Assembly: GCA_964541305.1 (NCBI GenBank)
Contig: CAZIPE010000006.1
Coordinates: 1-64,000, forward strand
DNA length: 64,000 nucleotides
From: CAZIPE01 sp964541305
Lineage (GTDB): Bacteria > Patescibacteriota > Saccharimonadia > Saccharimonadales > UBA7683
Direction: 5' to 3'
The notes under the pieces are model-generated. The model was not told where the DNA came from. It worked only from the letters and a program-made list of their open reading frames with translations, and did no database searches. A program made the position numbers and the translations under genes. Shown piece after piece: positions 49,757 through 59,397 of the stretch. The first letter of the stretch is position 1; every line of letters starts with the position of its first letter.

Positions 49757-50206
49757 TTAACTCAGTTTTTGTTTGACTAACAACGCAATTTTTGAACCAT
49801 CCGCTTGGTTGCCAAGTTTTGACTTCACTGCGCCAATTACTTTTCCCATATCTTTCATACCCTCTGGCTTGATTGTTGAAATTATCTCATCAACAGTTGC
49901 TTCAATAACCTCGTCACTCACCTGTTCGGGCAGATATTCTGTAATAATTTCTTTTTCTTTGAGTTCTTTTTGTTCGCGCTCACCATCGCCAGCCTTGCCG
50001 TACAAATCAGCTGCTTCTTGGCGCTTTTTTGCTTCTTTGCTAAGCACCTCAATTATTTGGTCATCGGTAAGACCCGCTTCGCGTACACCCAGCTCAACCT
50101 CTTTATACAAAATGGCGCTTTTGAGCATATTAATAAGTTCGACTCGTGATTTATCCCCTGAAATCATCGCTTGCTTCAGGTTAGTACTCAAGAGTTCTTT
50201 GATCAT
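49757..50206 (-). CDS. yqeY: GatB/YqeY domain protein
   Basis: 149 residues of the YqeY family, related to the tail of the Asp/Glu-tRNA amidotransferase GatB: LKQAMISGDKSRVELINMLKSAI, VLSKEAKKRQEAADLY and LPEQVSDEVIEATVDEII. Its role may involve tRNA binding. It follows rpsU by 2 bp, the widespread rpsU-yqeY pair. Confidence 0.95.
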   Translation of the reverse strand: MIKELLSTNLKQAMISGDKSRVELINMLKSAILYKEVELGVREAGLTDDQIIEVLSKEAKKRQEAADLYGKAGDGEREQKELKEKEIITEYLPEQVSDEVIEATVDEIISTIKPEGMKDMGKVIGAVKSKLGNQADGSKIALLVKQKLS

Positions 50207-50208
50207 GA

Positions 50209-50427
50209 CTAGCGCTGTAGACCCAGGCGGATCCGCTTCATTTTCTCTAATTTACGAGCTTTTCTGATAATCGCCTTTTCTCGACGATCTCGCTTGCTCA
50301 TAGGCTTCTGGAAAAACTCGTTGTCTTTTACAACCGTCAGTACTCCAGCCTGCTGAAATTTACGGTTGAATCGTCGGATGAGATTTTCCAAACCTTCTTT
50401 GTTGTCTTTACGCGTTACTTGAATCAT
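50209..50427 (-). CDS. rpsU: 30S ribosomal protein bS21
   Basis: Small-subunit protein near the anti-Shine-Dalgarno region. MIQVTRKDNKEGLENLIRRF is the family start, followed by KPMSKRDRREKAIIRKA and a basic tail. I took the ATG at 50427; another ATG nine nt upstream gives MVF as an extension. 72 residues. Co-transcribed with yqeY and probably the later genes. The start has no Shine-Dalgarno, which is noteworthy given that bS21 affects Shine-Dalgarno recognition. Confidence 0.93.
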   Translation of the reverse strand: MIQVTRKDNKEGLENLIRRFNRKFQQAGVLTVVKDNEFFQKPMSKRDRREKAIIRKARKLEKMKRIRLGLQR

Positions 50428-50471
50428 GAATACCATTCTACTACAGATTGCTATCTGGTACAAGCCTGTTT

Positions 50472-50750
50472 CTACTTGCCTTGCCCTGCTCGCTGGCTCT
50501 TAAGTACCATGCTTTGAAGTTCCTTAAACAAAACAAATTGTTTATTTGTGTAGTAAATTTTACTGTTTCCTTTTTTCTCTGATATCAGAAACCCGATTTT
50601 TTCGAGCTTTTTGAGCTCTCTTTGGATATTGCCAGGATCTTCACGTATAAGCTTTGCCAGCCCTCTTACGTGAGTTTTAAAATCAGGATATTTGGCATAT
50701 ACAATAATTATTTTGCGCCTAACACGGGAGGTAATAAATGTATCGAGCAT
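50472..50750 (-). CDS. Small winged-helix transcription regulator
   Basis: 92 residues that fit a single winged helix: TSRVRRKIIIVYAKYP, GLAKLIREDPGNIQRELKKL as helix-turn-helix and FLISEKKGNSKIYYTNKQF as wing. It resembles ArsR/MarR-type single domains. It has no metal site. It precedes rpsU on the same strand by 8 bp. The target is unknown; the divergent priA gene shares its upstream region. Confidence 0.85.
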   Translation of the reverse strand: MLDTFITSRVRRKIIIVYAKYPDFKTHVRGLAKLIREDPGNIQRELKKLEKIGFLISEKKGNSKIYYTNKQFVLFKELQSMVLKSQRAGQGK

Positions 50751-50875
50751 GTCTACATTATAGCACTACTTTTCATTGTCATTTACACAATATCTGCATT
50801 TTTTTGATGAATTTTCAGCAATAGTGCCGCCCTGCTCTGTATATGCAATCCGGGAACAAAGGTATACTTACTAGT

Positions 50876-52804
50876 ATGACGTATTATGTGCTGGTGTGTC
50901 CGATTGGGGTTGTGGGCGGAAAGAATGATTTACTCACCTATTCATATAGCGAAAAGCTTACAATCGGTCAGCTTGTACAGATACCCTACGGTACACAAAC
51001 AAAAAATGGTGTGGTGTGGGGAGATATTGAAAAACCCGCGTTCAAAACGAAGCCAATAGAAAAGGTGCTTGATGAAATAATGCCACAGCACCTCACTGCG
51101 CTTGCTGATTGGATACACATCTACTATGCTTCGCGACTTTCGATGGTACTTCAGACACTTTTACCCAGTGGCGCGGGACGTTCCAGAAAAAAGGAATTTG
51201 ATCTTGAAACTCATGTGCAACGAAATACAAAAGTTCACGCACTGACTTCTTCTCAAAAGAAAGCAGTAAACAGTATTGAGGAATCAACTAGTACCACCCA
51301 CCTTCTTCACGGAGTTACTGGTTCAGGCAAAACACAGGTTTACCTTGAACTAGCAAAGAAAACAATCGAGCAAAACAAGTCCGTCGTACTACTGGTCCCT
51401 GAAATAGCCCTAACATCACAACTTGCCAGTGATTTTACCACCGCCACAAAAAATCTCTTAGTACTTCACTCCCAGCAAACAGAGGCTCAACGACATTCTC
51501 TATGGAAAATGTTACAAAGTTCTACAGAGCCTTGGGTCATCATTGGACCACGTTCCAGTCTTTTCGCTCCACTGAAATCTATTGGTCTCATTATTATCGA
51601 TGAATGTCATGAGCCAAGCTATGTGCAAGATAGTCAGCCAAAATACAACGCTCTTCGGGTTGCACGTAAACTTGCAGATATTAATAGAGCAAAGCTGGTA
51701 CTGGGTAGCGCAACCCCAAACATAGCCGACTACTATCTCGCCAAAAAAACCAGCACGCCTATCGTCGAACTACCACAACCAGTCCAGGTATATGACCGTG
51801 AAGTAATTGTGGTTGATAGCAAAGATCGTAATCAGTTCCTTTCTCACCCATTATTTTCAAAAACACTTATACATGAAATGATGCACGCTAGAGACCAGGG
51901 TAATCAAATACTCCTTTTCCATAACCGTAGGGGAACAGCACGACTCGCGCTCTGTAGTAGCTGCGGCTGGCTGGCTGAGTGCTCGAACTGCCATGTACCG
52001 TTGCGACTTCATCACGACACTCATATACTCAAGTGCCACATATGTGGAGTACACAGGCCCCTACCACCCAACTGTCCGGAATGTAAGCAGCCAGATATTG
52101 AATTTAAAGGATTTGGCAGCAAGCGAATTGAGCAAGAAGTTGCTAAATTATTGCCTGATGCACGCATTGCTCGATTTGATAGCGACACACCACAAAGTGA
52201 GCAAATCCATAAACGCTACAACGAACTTTTTAATAATGAAATTGACGTTATTATTGGCACTCAGGGTCTTGCTAAAGGCCTCGACCTTCCAAAGCTTTCA
52301 ACGATTGGCATCGTGCAATCAGATACAGAACTGTTCGTACCTGACTTCAGTTCTGCCGAACGGGCATTTCAACTTATTACTCAGGTAATCGGCAGAGCGG
52401 GGAGAACCGGAGAAAAAGCCAAGGTAATTATTCAAACTCTCAACCCCGATCATTTTGTTTTAAAATCTGCGATTACGCAGAATTACGCAGAGTTTTATGC
52501 AACTGAAATAAAAACTCGTGAAATGACCCACTTACCCCCTTTCACCTTTCTTATGCAGTTGCGCACTGGCTACGCCACAAACACTAGCGCAGAATCAGCA
52601 TGCAATAAACTTGCACGTGAGATTAAAAAACAGTACCCGAAGATAAGTATTCGTGGACCAGTCCCGGCATTTCATAATCATCAAGGTGGTAAGTTTTATT
52701 GGCAGATGACAGTTTCTTCACAAACACGCGCAACTCTAGTAGACATTGCGCACAGTCTTCCTCAGCGCTGGCAATTTACCCTCGACCCAATGAATCTTTT
52801 GTAG
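50876..52804 (+). CDS. priA: Primosomal replication protein N' (PriA helicase)
   Basis: Restarts stalled replication forks. About 642 residues: N-terminal 3'-end DNA-binding domain, Walker A HGVTGSGKTQ, DECHE, and paired zinc sites in CSSCGWLAECSNCHVPLR and CHICGVHRPLPPNCPEC, then IIGTQGLAKGLDLP and QVIGRAGRTGE. I took the ATG at 50876 (MTYYVLV) because TATACT lies exactly 7 nt upstream; an in-frame ATG at 50843 precedes that hexamer and is unlikely. Confidence 0.95.
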   Translation: MTYYVLVCPIGVVGGKNDLLTYSYSEKLTIGQLVQIPYGTQTKNGVVWGDIEKPAFKTKPIEKVLDEIMPQHLTALADWIHIYYASRLSMVLQTLLPSGAGRSRKKEFDLETHVQRNTKVHALTSSQKKAVNSIEESTSTTHLLHGVTGSGKTQVYLELAKKTIEQNKSVVLLVPEIALTSQLASDFTTATKNLLVLHSQQTEAQRHSLWKMLQSSTEPWVIIGPRSSLFAPLKSIGLIIIDECHEPSYVQDSQPKYNALRVARKLADINRAKLVLGSATPNIADYYLAKKTSTPIVELPQPVQVYDREVIVVDSKDRNQFLSHPLFSKTLIHEMMHARDQGNQILLFHNRRGTARLALCSSCGWLAECSNCHVPLRLHHDTHILKCHICGVHRPLPPNCPECKQPDIEFKGFGSKRIEQEVAKLLPDARIARFDSDTPQSEQIHKRYNELFNNEIDVIIGTQGLAKGLDLPKLSTIGIVQSDTELFVPDFSSAERAFQLITQVIGRAGRTGEKAKVIIQTLNPDHFVLKSAITQNYAEFYATEIKTREMTHLPPFTFLMQLRTGYATNTSAESACNKLAREIKKQYPKISIRGPVPAFHNHQGGKFYWQMTVSSQTRATLVDIAHSLPQRWQFTLDPMNLL

Positions 52805-52845
52805 ATAGCTTCAATCTCATCTGTATATCAGATATACTGTAGGTA

Positions 52846-53421
52846 ATGGATCGCAACAGTATTATCGCCTTACCTAAAAAAAGTTTACGACAAACCTCGC
52901 AACGCGTCGGTGTAATTACTGATGAAGTGACGAAGTTGATTAAAGATATGATAAGCGCGACGATTGACTGGGAAGAACACCGTGATCAAGAAGTGGCCGT
53001 AGGCCTTGCCGCTGTTCAGGTCGATAGATTAACCCGTGTGGTCATCATACGAAATGATTTTGAAGATGCTGCCGACAAACGCTTCACCGTTTTCATCAAT
53101 CCAGAAATTGTTAAAAAAATTGGTCCAATTGAAGAAGATTACGAAGGCTGCCTGAGTGTGCCTGATATATACGGCAAAGTGCCTCGCTATCAAGGCGTAA
53201 AAGTAAAAGCACTAAACGAGGATGGCAAGCCATTTAGGGTAACTGCCTATGGGTTTCTGGCACGACTCTTGCAACATGAGGTAGACCACATTCAAGGCAA
53301 AGTTTTTATTGACCATATTAAAGGCAAGAAAGATGCCTTCTATAAACTTATGCCCGAAGGTGGGCTTGAACCGCTCGACTATGAAGAGTATGTTAAAGAT
53401 AATCATGATCTGTGGGATTAA
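52846..53421 (+). CDS. def: Peptide deformylase
   Basis: Removes the formyl group from new proteins. Motif 1 VGLAAVQVD (G-L-A-A-x-Q), motif 2 EGCLSVPD and motif 3 LLQHEVDHIQG with the zinc ligands. 191 residues. TATACT at 52833-52838 lies exactly 7 nt before the ATG, with TTCAAT 17 nt further upstream. fmt follows 3 bp downstream; formylation and its removal share one operon, after priA. Confidence 0.96.
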   Translation: MDRNSIIALPKKSLRQTSQRVGVITDEVTKLIKDMISATIDWEEHRDQEVAVGLAAVQVDRLTRVVIIRNDFEDAADKRFTVFINPEIVKKIGPIEEDYEGCLSVPDIYGKVPRYQGVKVKALNEDGKPFRVTAYGFLARLLQHEVDHIQGKVFIDHIKGKKDAFYKLMPEGGLEPLDYEEYVKDNHDLWD

Positions 53422-53424
53422 CTC

Positions 53425-54354
53425 ATGAATGGTAAAATATCAGTTGTATTTTTCGGCACAGGTCCAGTAGCCGCACAGTCACTTGAGCTATTACTTAATA
53501 CCTTTGACGTCGAAGCCGTCGTTACTAAGCCAAAGCCGTCCCATCATCGAGGTGAGTTTCCTGTTTTAGAGATCGCCAAAAAATACCACCTGACTGCGCA
53601 TGAGGTAACTGATAAAAAATCCCTTTCGGAACTCTTTCAAACTACTCAATTCAGCAGTGATGTCGCAATTTTAATAGACTTTGGCATTATTGTTACAAAA
53701 GATATCATCGACTACTTTAAGAAAGGTATCATCAATAGTCACTTTTCACTTTTACCGCAGTGGCGCGGAGCCGACCCTATAACATTTTCGATTCTTTCTG
53801 GTCAGAAACAAACAGGAGTAAGCCTGATGTTACTGGTCGAAGCCATGGATGAGGGCCCACTTCTTGCGATTGGCAAGCAAGCAATAGAAAATGATGAAAC
53901 GACAATGAGTCTTACGCAAAAACTTATTTCTTTAAGCGACATTTTGTTACAAAAAGAAGTTCCGGAGTACCTTTTGGGTGGTACGAAAGGTATTGACCAG
54001 TCAAAAATGCACACGCTCATCCCCGACTATCCTCATGCGCCGAGTTACTCACGAAAGCTCACGAAAAATGACGGGATAATGGACTTTAATAAACCTGCAG
54101 TAGAACTAGAAAGAGAAGTTCGAGCCTTTAAGCAGTGGCCAAAAAGTAAAATAACCTTACATGGAAATGAACTAGTCATTACAGATGCTCATGTTGTTAA
54201 TGAGTCTGGGAATCCTGGATCGTATGAGTTGCGCAAGAATGAGCTTATCATCTTTACTTCTAAAAAAGCTCTTTCGATAGACGAGTTAAAACCATCGGGA
54301 AAACCAGCAATGCCAATCACTGCATTTCTAGCTGGTTATAAAAATCGACTTTAG
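53425..54354 (+). CDS. fmt: Methionyl-tRNA formyltransferase
   Basis: Formylates initiator Met-tRNA. 309 residues: FFGTGPVAAQSLELLL, then IINSHFSLLPQWRGADP, which contains the catalytic Asn-x-His-x-Ser pattern. A small C-terminal domain (PAVELEREVRAFKQWPKS) is present. It forms the def-fmt pair and is convergent with the DUF5663-like gene, with one base between their stops. Confidence 0.95.
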   Translation: MNGKISVVFFGTGPVAAQSLELLLNTFDVEAVVTKPKPSHHRGEFPVLEIAKKYHLTAHEVTDKKSLSELFQTTQFSSDVAILIDFGIIVTKDIIDYFKKGIINSHFSLLPQWRGADPITFSILSGQKQTGVSLMLLVEAMDEGPLLAIGKQAIENDETTMSLTQKLISLSDILLQKEVPEYLLGGTKGIDQSKMHTLIPDYPHAPSYSRKLTKNDGIMDFNKPAVELEREVRAFKQWPKSKITLHGNELVITDAHVVNESGNPGSYELRKNELIIFTSKKALSIDELKPSGKPAMPITAFLAGYKNRL

Positions 54355-54355
54355 A

Positions 54356-54982
54356 CTATTGTACTTGGGCGGGTGGAAATTGTGGGGGTTGCTGGTCGGT
54401 ATAGTCTGAATCAGTCTGAACTGGTGGTTGCTGTGGCTGCACTGCTGGTTGGGATTGTGGTGCTGAGAAATCATTCTGTGGTGCGGACGACTGCATAACA
54501 GAAGGTTGCGTGGAAGTTTCGGCAGCCATTGAGCCGGCTTGCATGGCTTCAACTATTTTCGACGAGTCAGCTTTAATCTCACCCTTTAACTTTTCTAGCT
54601 CTTCCGCAACAACTTGCTTGTAGTCAGGAAAGTTAGTTTCCAACCATGTAAGTGCACCGAATTCAGTCTTTACTGCATTTTCATTGAATTGACGACCTGC
54701 CGTCTGCGCAGCAGATTGAGCAGATTGCACTGCTTTTACATACGCTTCACTCTGGGACCAGCTTGGCTTGATCTGATTAAGATATCCTTCGGTAAATACC
54801 AAGTCACCATTAATAAAACGTTCGAATTCATCAAGCTGAGCATCACTCATTCTTTCAGCCAAGCGCATGCCAACGCGCATTTCGAGCGTTTCATATATCT
54901 GTCGTAGGAGCTTATCGCGTTCTTCTTTAGGTAGTGTTGCGAGCCCTAGTTCTTCAAGTAGCGAGTCGTCGATTCGTATCAT
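54356..54982 (-). CDS. DUF5663-like protein with a proline/glutamine-rich tail
   Basis: 208 residues. The first about 70 (LLEELGLATLPKEERDKLL, RVGMRLAERMSDAQLDEFER) match, as I recall, DUF5663, a domain common in candidate phyla bacteria. A helical middle part (about 75-140) and a disordered tail rich in Q and P follow. No known function. TACAAT and AGGAAA precede the ATG. It is upstream of nothing on its strand; infB lies 37 bp before it and is probably co-transcribed. Confidence 0.75.
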   Translation of the reverse strand: MIRIDDSLLEELGLATLPKEERDKLLRQIYETLEMRVGMRLAERMSDAQLDEFERFINGDLVFTEGYLNQIKPSWSQSEAYVKAVQSAQSAAQTAGRQFNENAVKTEFGALTWLETNFPDYKQVVAEELEKLKGEIKADSSKIVEAMQAGSMAAETSTQPSVMQSSAPQNDFSAPQSQPAVQPQQPPVQTDSDYTDQQPPQFPPAQVQ

Positions 54983-55018
54983 GTGTATGTTTCCTGTTTA
55001 CGTTCTTATTGTACCAGA

Positions 55019-56794
55019 CTATAGCGTACGTTGAACTTCTTCTTGCTTATAAAATTCGAGTCGATCACCTTCTTCAAGGAGTGTTTTGCCCCTTGTTTTA
55101 ATTTGAAGTCCACACATTTCACCTTCAAACACCTCTTTTGCTTCTTGTTGCTGGCGCTTCACGCTCACAATTTCAACTTCTGCAATCTGTTCTTTTTCAC
55201 GAATTACTCGCGCTTTTACACCAGGCTCAACTTTTCCTTTAGTTACTTCTCCACCACAGATGATTTCATCTTTGGTCGTTCTAAATACACCGCGAATAAT
55301 CAATTTTCCAAGTTCAGTGACAACAATTTCAGGCTCAAGCAGTGCCGTAAGAACATTCTTGGCATCATCGAGTAGCTCATATATAACATTAAACGATCGA
55401 ATTGATACATTTTCTCGCTCTGCGAGTTTCGCAACTGATGGTGACACCGTAACATTAAACGCATAAATGAGCGCTTTACTGGTAGATGCCATCTGAATAT
55501 CACTTTCTGAAACATTGCCCACGCCCGACCCGACTACTTGCATTTTTAGTTCATCGTTTTCAAGAAGTCGGATGCTATCTGTTACTGAAGTTAAAGAACC
55601 CTGCACGTCGGCCTTTACAATAATTGGTACTTCCTGAGTTTTCAGATTTTTGTTGATGATACTAATCAGATCGCCACTCGTCATATTAAGCTTGCGGTCT
55701 ACTTGCTTGAGTTTCTTTTCATTTGCTTTTAGTCGAGCTTCTTTTTCGCTCTTCATAACAATGATGTGATCACCAAATTGTGGTGGTTCTTTTAAGCCAG
55801 TGAGCTGAACGGGTGTTGATGGTCCCGCTGTCTCAATAGATTTACCATTCCAACTCTCCAGTGTACGTATTTTTCCAAAAGTAACGCCAGCAACAACGAA
55901 ATCACCTTTTTTTAACTGTCCGTGTTCAATAAGTGTGGTAACCAACGCACCTTTACCTTGCTCCATGTGAGCCTCAATAACGATACCTTCGGCACTCCCT
56001 GCATTATCTGCCTTGAGTTCTTCGATATCAGCAAGCAACAATACCATATCGAGGAGTGAATCGATACCAGCCTTTGTCTTGGCCGAAACCTCTACCATCA
56101 CGACATCTCCACCCCAATCTTCTGGCATGAGCCCAGCTTCTGAAAGACTTTGTTTCGTGCGGTTCACATCAGCTTCAGGTTTATCGGTTTTATTGATGGC
56201 TACTACAATTTTTGCGTGGGCATCTTTGGCAAATTTAATCGCCTCAACTGTTTGAGGCTTTACACCATCATCAGCCGCCACCACAATAATAACGACATCT
56301 GTTAATCGAGCGCCGTGTTGACGCAGGGCAGCAAATGCCTCGTGCCCAGGAGTATCAAGCAAGGTAAGTGTTCGATTGTTATACTCGGTTTGATAGGCAG
56401 ATATATGCTGGGTGATACCGCCAGCTTCTCTATCGACAACTTTTAGATCTAAAATGGCATCAAGTAAACTTGTTTTACCGTGATCAACATGCCCCATTAC
56501 TGCAACTACCGGTGGGCGCGTTGTGGCAGTATCGTTCTCTAGGCGAGCTGACTTCTTAACCACTTCTTCGGCGCTACTCGAAACATTTTCTTCAGATTCT
56601 TTTTCAAGCGTAACCTCAAGACCAAGCTCTTCAACAATTATTTGAGCAGTCTCAAAATCAATTCGCTGGTTCACAGTCGCCATAATTCCGTTTTTAAACA
56701 GCTCACCTACCAACTGCGCAACCGGCAAATCAATTTTCTGAGCAAGATCACCTACGGTTATCATACTGTCTATCGTGATGGTTTTTTGACTCAT
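55019..56794 (-). CDS. infB: Translation initiation factor IF-2, short form
   Basis: GTPase delivering initiator tRNA. 591 residues, against 700-900 usual: the N-terminal region is reduced to one IF2-N domain (MITVGDLAQKIDLPVAQLV, residues 10-28). G1 is VMGHVDHGKTSLLD, then DTPGHEAF and NKTDKPEADVN. The C-terminal domains are intact (KVEPGVKARVIREKEQI). GGAAGG lies 6 nt before the ATG. rpsA-like gene lies upstream on the same strand. Confidence 0.97.
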   Translation of the reverse strand: MSQKTITIDSMITVGDLAQKIDLPVAQLVGELFKNGIMATVNQRIDFETAQIIVEELGLEVTLEKESEENVSSSAEEVVKKSARLENDTATTRPPVVAVMGHVDHGKTSLLDAILDLKVVDREAGGITQHISAYQTEYNNRTLTLLDTPGHEAFAALRQHGARLTDVVIIVVAADDGVKPQTVEAIKFAKDAHAKIVVAINKTDKPEADVNRTKQSLSEAGLMPEDWGGDVVMVEVSAKTKAGIDSLLDMVLLLADIEELKADNAGSAEGIVIEAHMEQGKGALVTTLIEHGQLKKGDFVVAGVTFGKIRTLESWNGKSIETAGPSTPVQLTGLKEPPQFGDHIIVMKSEKEARLKANEKKLKQVDRKLNMTSGDLISIINKNLKTQEVPIIVKADVQGSLTSVTDSIRLLENDELKMQVVGSGVGNVSESDIQMASTSKALIYAFNVTVSPSVAKLAERENVSIRSFNVIYELLDDAKNVLTALLEPEIVVTELGKLIIRGVFRTTKDEIICGGEVTKGKVEPGVKARVIREKEQIAEVEIVSVKRQQQEAKEVFEGEMCGLQIKTRGKTLLEEGDRLEFYKQEEVQRTL

Positions 56795-56839
56795 GACAAC
56801 CTTCCTTTCGGCTATGGTGATTTACTACTTACATCATTA

Positions 56840-57898
56840 TTACTGTAAACTTAGTGAAATTTTTCTATTATCTCTGTCAATTTCAAGAATTTTGAAATTC
56901 TTCTTTTCGTTGAGCTTAAACAGGTTTTCAGGGTCAACTCCGTCACCTTCACCAAGCTCTGAAACATGCACCAAAGCCTCAACTGCTGGGCTCAGCTGTA
57001 TGAATGCGCCAAACGGAGTAATACGAGTTACCATACCTTCAACTTTATCGCCTTTTTTGAATGCCGCAGCCTCGGTTGCCCATGGATCTTCTTGCATTTG
57101 CTTCATACTGAGTGAAAGTCGATCTTTATCAATAGCAATAATCTTTGCTTCAATCTGATCGCCACTCTTAACATGATCAGATGGATTTTCGACTCGTTCC
57201 CAGCTAATTTCTGAGATGTGTACTAAGCCTTCAATACCTTCAACGTTTACGAACGCACCGAAGTCTACGACACCAGTGACCATTCCCTTAACTACGTCGC
57301 CTACTTTCAGCTTTTCAAAACGTGCCTGCATGTCTTCGCGAACTGCTTCTTTTTCGCTGAAGATCAGCTTGTTTGCCTTGCGGTCAATATCAAGAATGCG
57401 CACCTTAAGCTTCTGCGTAGTAAGACTGTTGAGGCGTTGGAGAATTTCGTCTTTGTCTGAACTGCCAACGCGTGGATAGTGCTCTGCACTTAATTGTGAA
57501 ACGGGGAGGAATCCGCGTACACCTTCGAGTTCTACCAATAATCCACCTCGGTTGGCGTCGTATGGAGTAACTTCAAGAGTTTCACCCTTATCAAACAATG
57601 CCTGGACATCATCCCAACCTCTGTCTTTAGCGGCTTTTCGAAGTGAAAGTAGCGCCTGACCCTCTTCAAACTCAGGGTCTACGATACTTGCCATCACCTC
57701 ATCGCCTACTGCGAGTTTATGGCCAAAGCCAATCTCTCTTCGTGGCACCATGCCCAACCCATTTATTCCGAGATCTAACCAGATCTCATTTTTCTTAACA
57801 CTCAGGACCTTTGCTTCGAGTACTTCGCCAGCCTCCAGTTGTTTAAACTGAGCGTCAGCCAGTAACTCATCCATAGTAATAGTTGCTTGTTTTGTCAT
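56840..57898 (-). CDS. rpsA: 30S ribosomal protein S1 homologue with four S1 domains
   Basis: RNA-binding translation protein. Four S1 domains: about 18-85 (GEVLEAKVLSVKKNEIWLDLG), 100-180, 195-265 (GDVVKGMVTGVVDFGAFVNVEG) and 280-350 (VEGMVTRITPFGAFIQL). Full S1 has six. The ATG at 57898 (MTKQATITM) with AAGGAG 9 nt upstream is the start; an earlier in-frame ATG precedes the promoter region and is unlikely. 352 residues. Confidence 0.93.
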   Translation of the reverse strand: MTKQATITMDELLADAQFKQLEAGEVLEAKVLSVKKNEIWLDLGINGLGMVPRREIGFGHKLAVGDEVMASIVDPEFEEGQALLSLRKAAKDRGWDDVQALFDKGETLEVTPYDANRGGLLVELEGVRGFLPVSQLSAEHYPRVGSSDKDEILQRLNSLTTQKLKVRILDIDRKANKLIFSEKEAVREDMQARFEKLKVGDVVKGMVTGVVDFGAFVNVEGIEGLVHISEISWERVENPSDHVKSGDQIEAKIIAIDKDRLSLSMKQMQEDPWATEAAAFKKGDKVEGMVTRITPFGAFIQLSPAVEALVHVSELGEGDGVDPENLFKLNEKKNFKILEIDRDNRKISLSLQ

Positions 57899-57965
57899 AA
57901 AAACAAAACTCCTTCCAAAAAATATTTCTTGTGTTCGTACTGTGCGAACCTTAAGATTAGCTTCT

Positions 57966-57994
57966 ATTGTACAGGTGTTGATAACAGAAGTCAA
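57966..57994 (-). promoter_or_regulatory. rpsA promoter
   Basis: Minus strand: -35 TTGACT (57989-57994), 17-nt spacer, -10 TACAAT (57966-57971). The leader holds a GTTCG/CGAAC hairpin (about 57929-57945). Confidence 0.7.
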
Positions 57995-58019
57995 AACAAC
58001 CTGTAACAGATGCTTAACT

Positions 58020-58457
58020 CTAAGCGACTTTTTTGTACTGCCGGCCCTTCAAAAACAGGTATATTGCTGTACTTGAAAGTAGTGTTGTCATGAGCACATC
58101 AGTACCTAGCCCTGTTTCTGGCAGTGGCCCCGTTGAAGCAAGCCCGTCCGCAATCCCCCTTGGTACTGTCTCCTCTGTTGATTCGTCGGGTGTAGCTACG
58201 TCAGCAGCACCGGTACTCGCTCGGTCCGTGCTCGGATCACCCTCTACGATATCCTTCGTCTGAGTTGTTCCGCTACTCTGCGATTCTTTCTCATCTTTCT
58301 GCTGGCTTTGAGTTGTTGCTTCTTCCGCCTTTTTTGCGTCGTTCCTGTTGCCGATTGCTCGAATAAGCAAAAACGCTACAATCACCACAATTATCACCCC
58401 AATAATTAGTCGGATGAGCCCGCTAAAATGTGTAAGTAATCCCCTGTTTTCCTCCAT
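58020..58457 (-). CDS. LPETG surface protein with an extra N-terminal membrane helix
   Basis: 145 residues. The C-terminus is a full sortase signal: PLPETGLG, a hydrophobic helix (about 117-135) and a basic GRQYKKVA end. The N-terminus has another transmembrane helix (residues 13-37) after MEENRG, instead of a clear cleavable signal. Between them lies a Ser/Thr/Glu-rich linker. Sortase would attach the LPET threonine to the wall, giving a wall-linked membrane spacer. No sortase gene is in the window. AAGGAG lies 5 nt before the ATG. Confidence 0.82.
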   Translation of the reverse strand: MEENRGLLTHFSGLIRLIIGVIIVVIVAFLLIRAIGNRNDAKKAEEATTQSQQKDEKESQSSGTTQTKDIVEGDPSTDRASTGAADVATPDESTEETVPRGIADGLASTGPLPETGLGTDVLMTTLLSSTAIYLFLKGRQYKKVA

Positions 58458-58578
58458 AGTATCTCCTTGTCATTTTATAATACCCCCCCGAATACTAAAC
58501 TGCAAAGATAAGCACTTTGACGTTGATTTAAGACACGCTCTCTACTCACCAACCATGACAAGTGCTACAATTGTTTAT

Positions 58579-59397
58579 ATGATAATCGGGGTAGATATTG
58601 GAGGAACAAAAACACTTATTGCACTGTTTAATTCCGCTGGGGTCATAGAAAAAGAACACTCTTTTACAACCCCTCTGGGCTACGATGAATTCATTTCAGA
58701 GTTTAGCGGGCACATCGTCAATTTCCCGACTAGTAAGATAGAGCTTTGTTGTGTCGGAGTACCAGGATTACTCGACCGATCCAAGGGTCTCGTACACAGC
58801 CTGGGTAACCTTCCTTGGGAGGAAGAAGCAATTGCACGCGATCTTTCAAAATGCATGGACGACGTGAAAGTAGTTATTGAAAACGACAGTAAACTTGCCG
58901 GACTCTCAGAAGTACGCGCACTTCAAGAAGTGCCTCATCGAGCGCTATACCTCACTATTAGCACCGGAATAGGTGGTGCTTTACTCGTAAACGGTAAGCT
59001 TTCTAAAGATATGATTGATATGGAAATCGGTAAAACACCCGTGCTATTTGAAGGTGAGCTTGCCGACTGGGAAACCTTTGCTTCTGGCAAGGCCTTTACT
59101 GAAGCCTATGGCGGAAAAGGCGATGAAATCAATAACCCACTCCTTTGGCAAAAATATGCTCAAGAAAGATTAGGGCCTGGTCTCGTTGTTGCATGCAGCT
59201 ACCTGCAAATTGATACTATAATTTTTGGCGGAGGACTCGGTCATCACAGTAAACACTTTGCTGACTACCTCGCGCCTTATCTTGATGAACGACTGCACGC
59301 CATCGTAAAGCGACCGAAAGACCTCAGACCTGCAAAACATGGAAAGAATGCCGTCATTTACGGGTGCTACGAATATGCCAAAGACAAACTTACCTAG
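58579..59397 (+). CDS. ROK family sugar kinase
   Basis: Glucokinase-like ROK protein: GVDIGGTKTLIALF (ATP site), VGVPGLLDRSKG, ENDSKLAGLSE with the catalytic Asp, and TISTGIGGALLVNG. The zinc-binding CxCGxxGC motif of many ROK kinases is missing. 272 residues. I took the ATG at 58579; TACAAT lies exactly 7 nt upstream, and a longer frame starting at 58348 runs antisense through the LPETG gene. It overlaps the ImmA-like gene by 23 bp. The substrate is unknown. Confidence 0.88.
   Translation: MIIGVDIGGTKTLIALFNSAGVIEKEHSFTTPLGYDEFISEFSGHIVNFPTSKIELCCVGVPGLLDRSKGLVHSLGNLPWEEEAIARDLSKCMDDVKVVIENDSKLAGLSEVRALQEVPHRALYLTISTGIGGALLVNGKLSKDMIDMEIGKTPVLFEGELADWETFASGKAFTEAYGGKGDEINNPLLWQKYAQERLGPGLVVACSYLQIDTIIFGGGLGHHSKHFADYLAPYLDERLHAIVKRPKDLRPAKHGKNAVIYGCYEYAKDKLT

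Noticed and set aside
58348..58578. N-terminal extension of the ROK kinase
   Set aside because: It is antisense to the LPETG protein gene and lacks ROK features; the ATG at 58579 starts the ATP motif.
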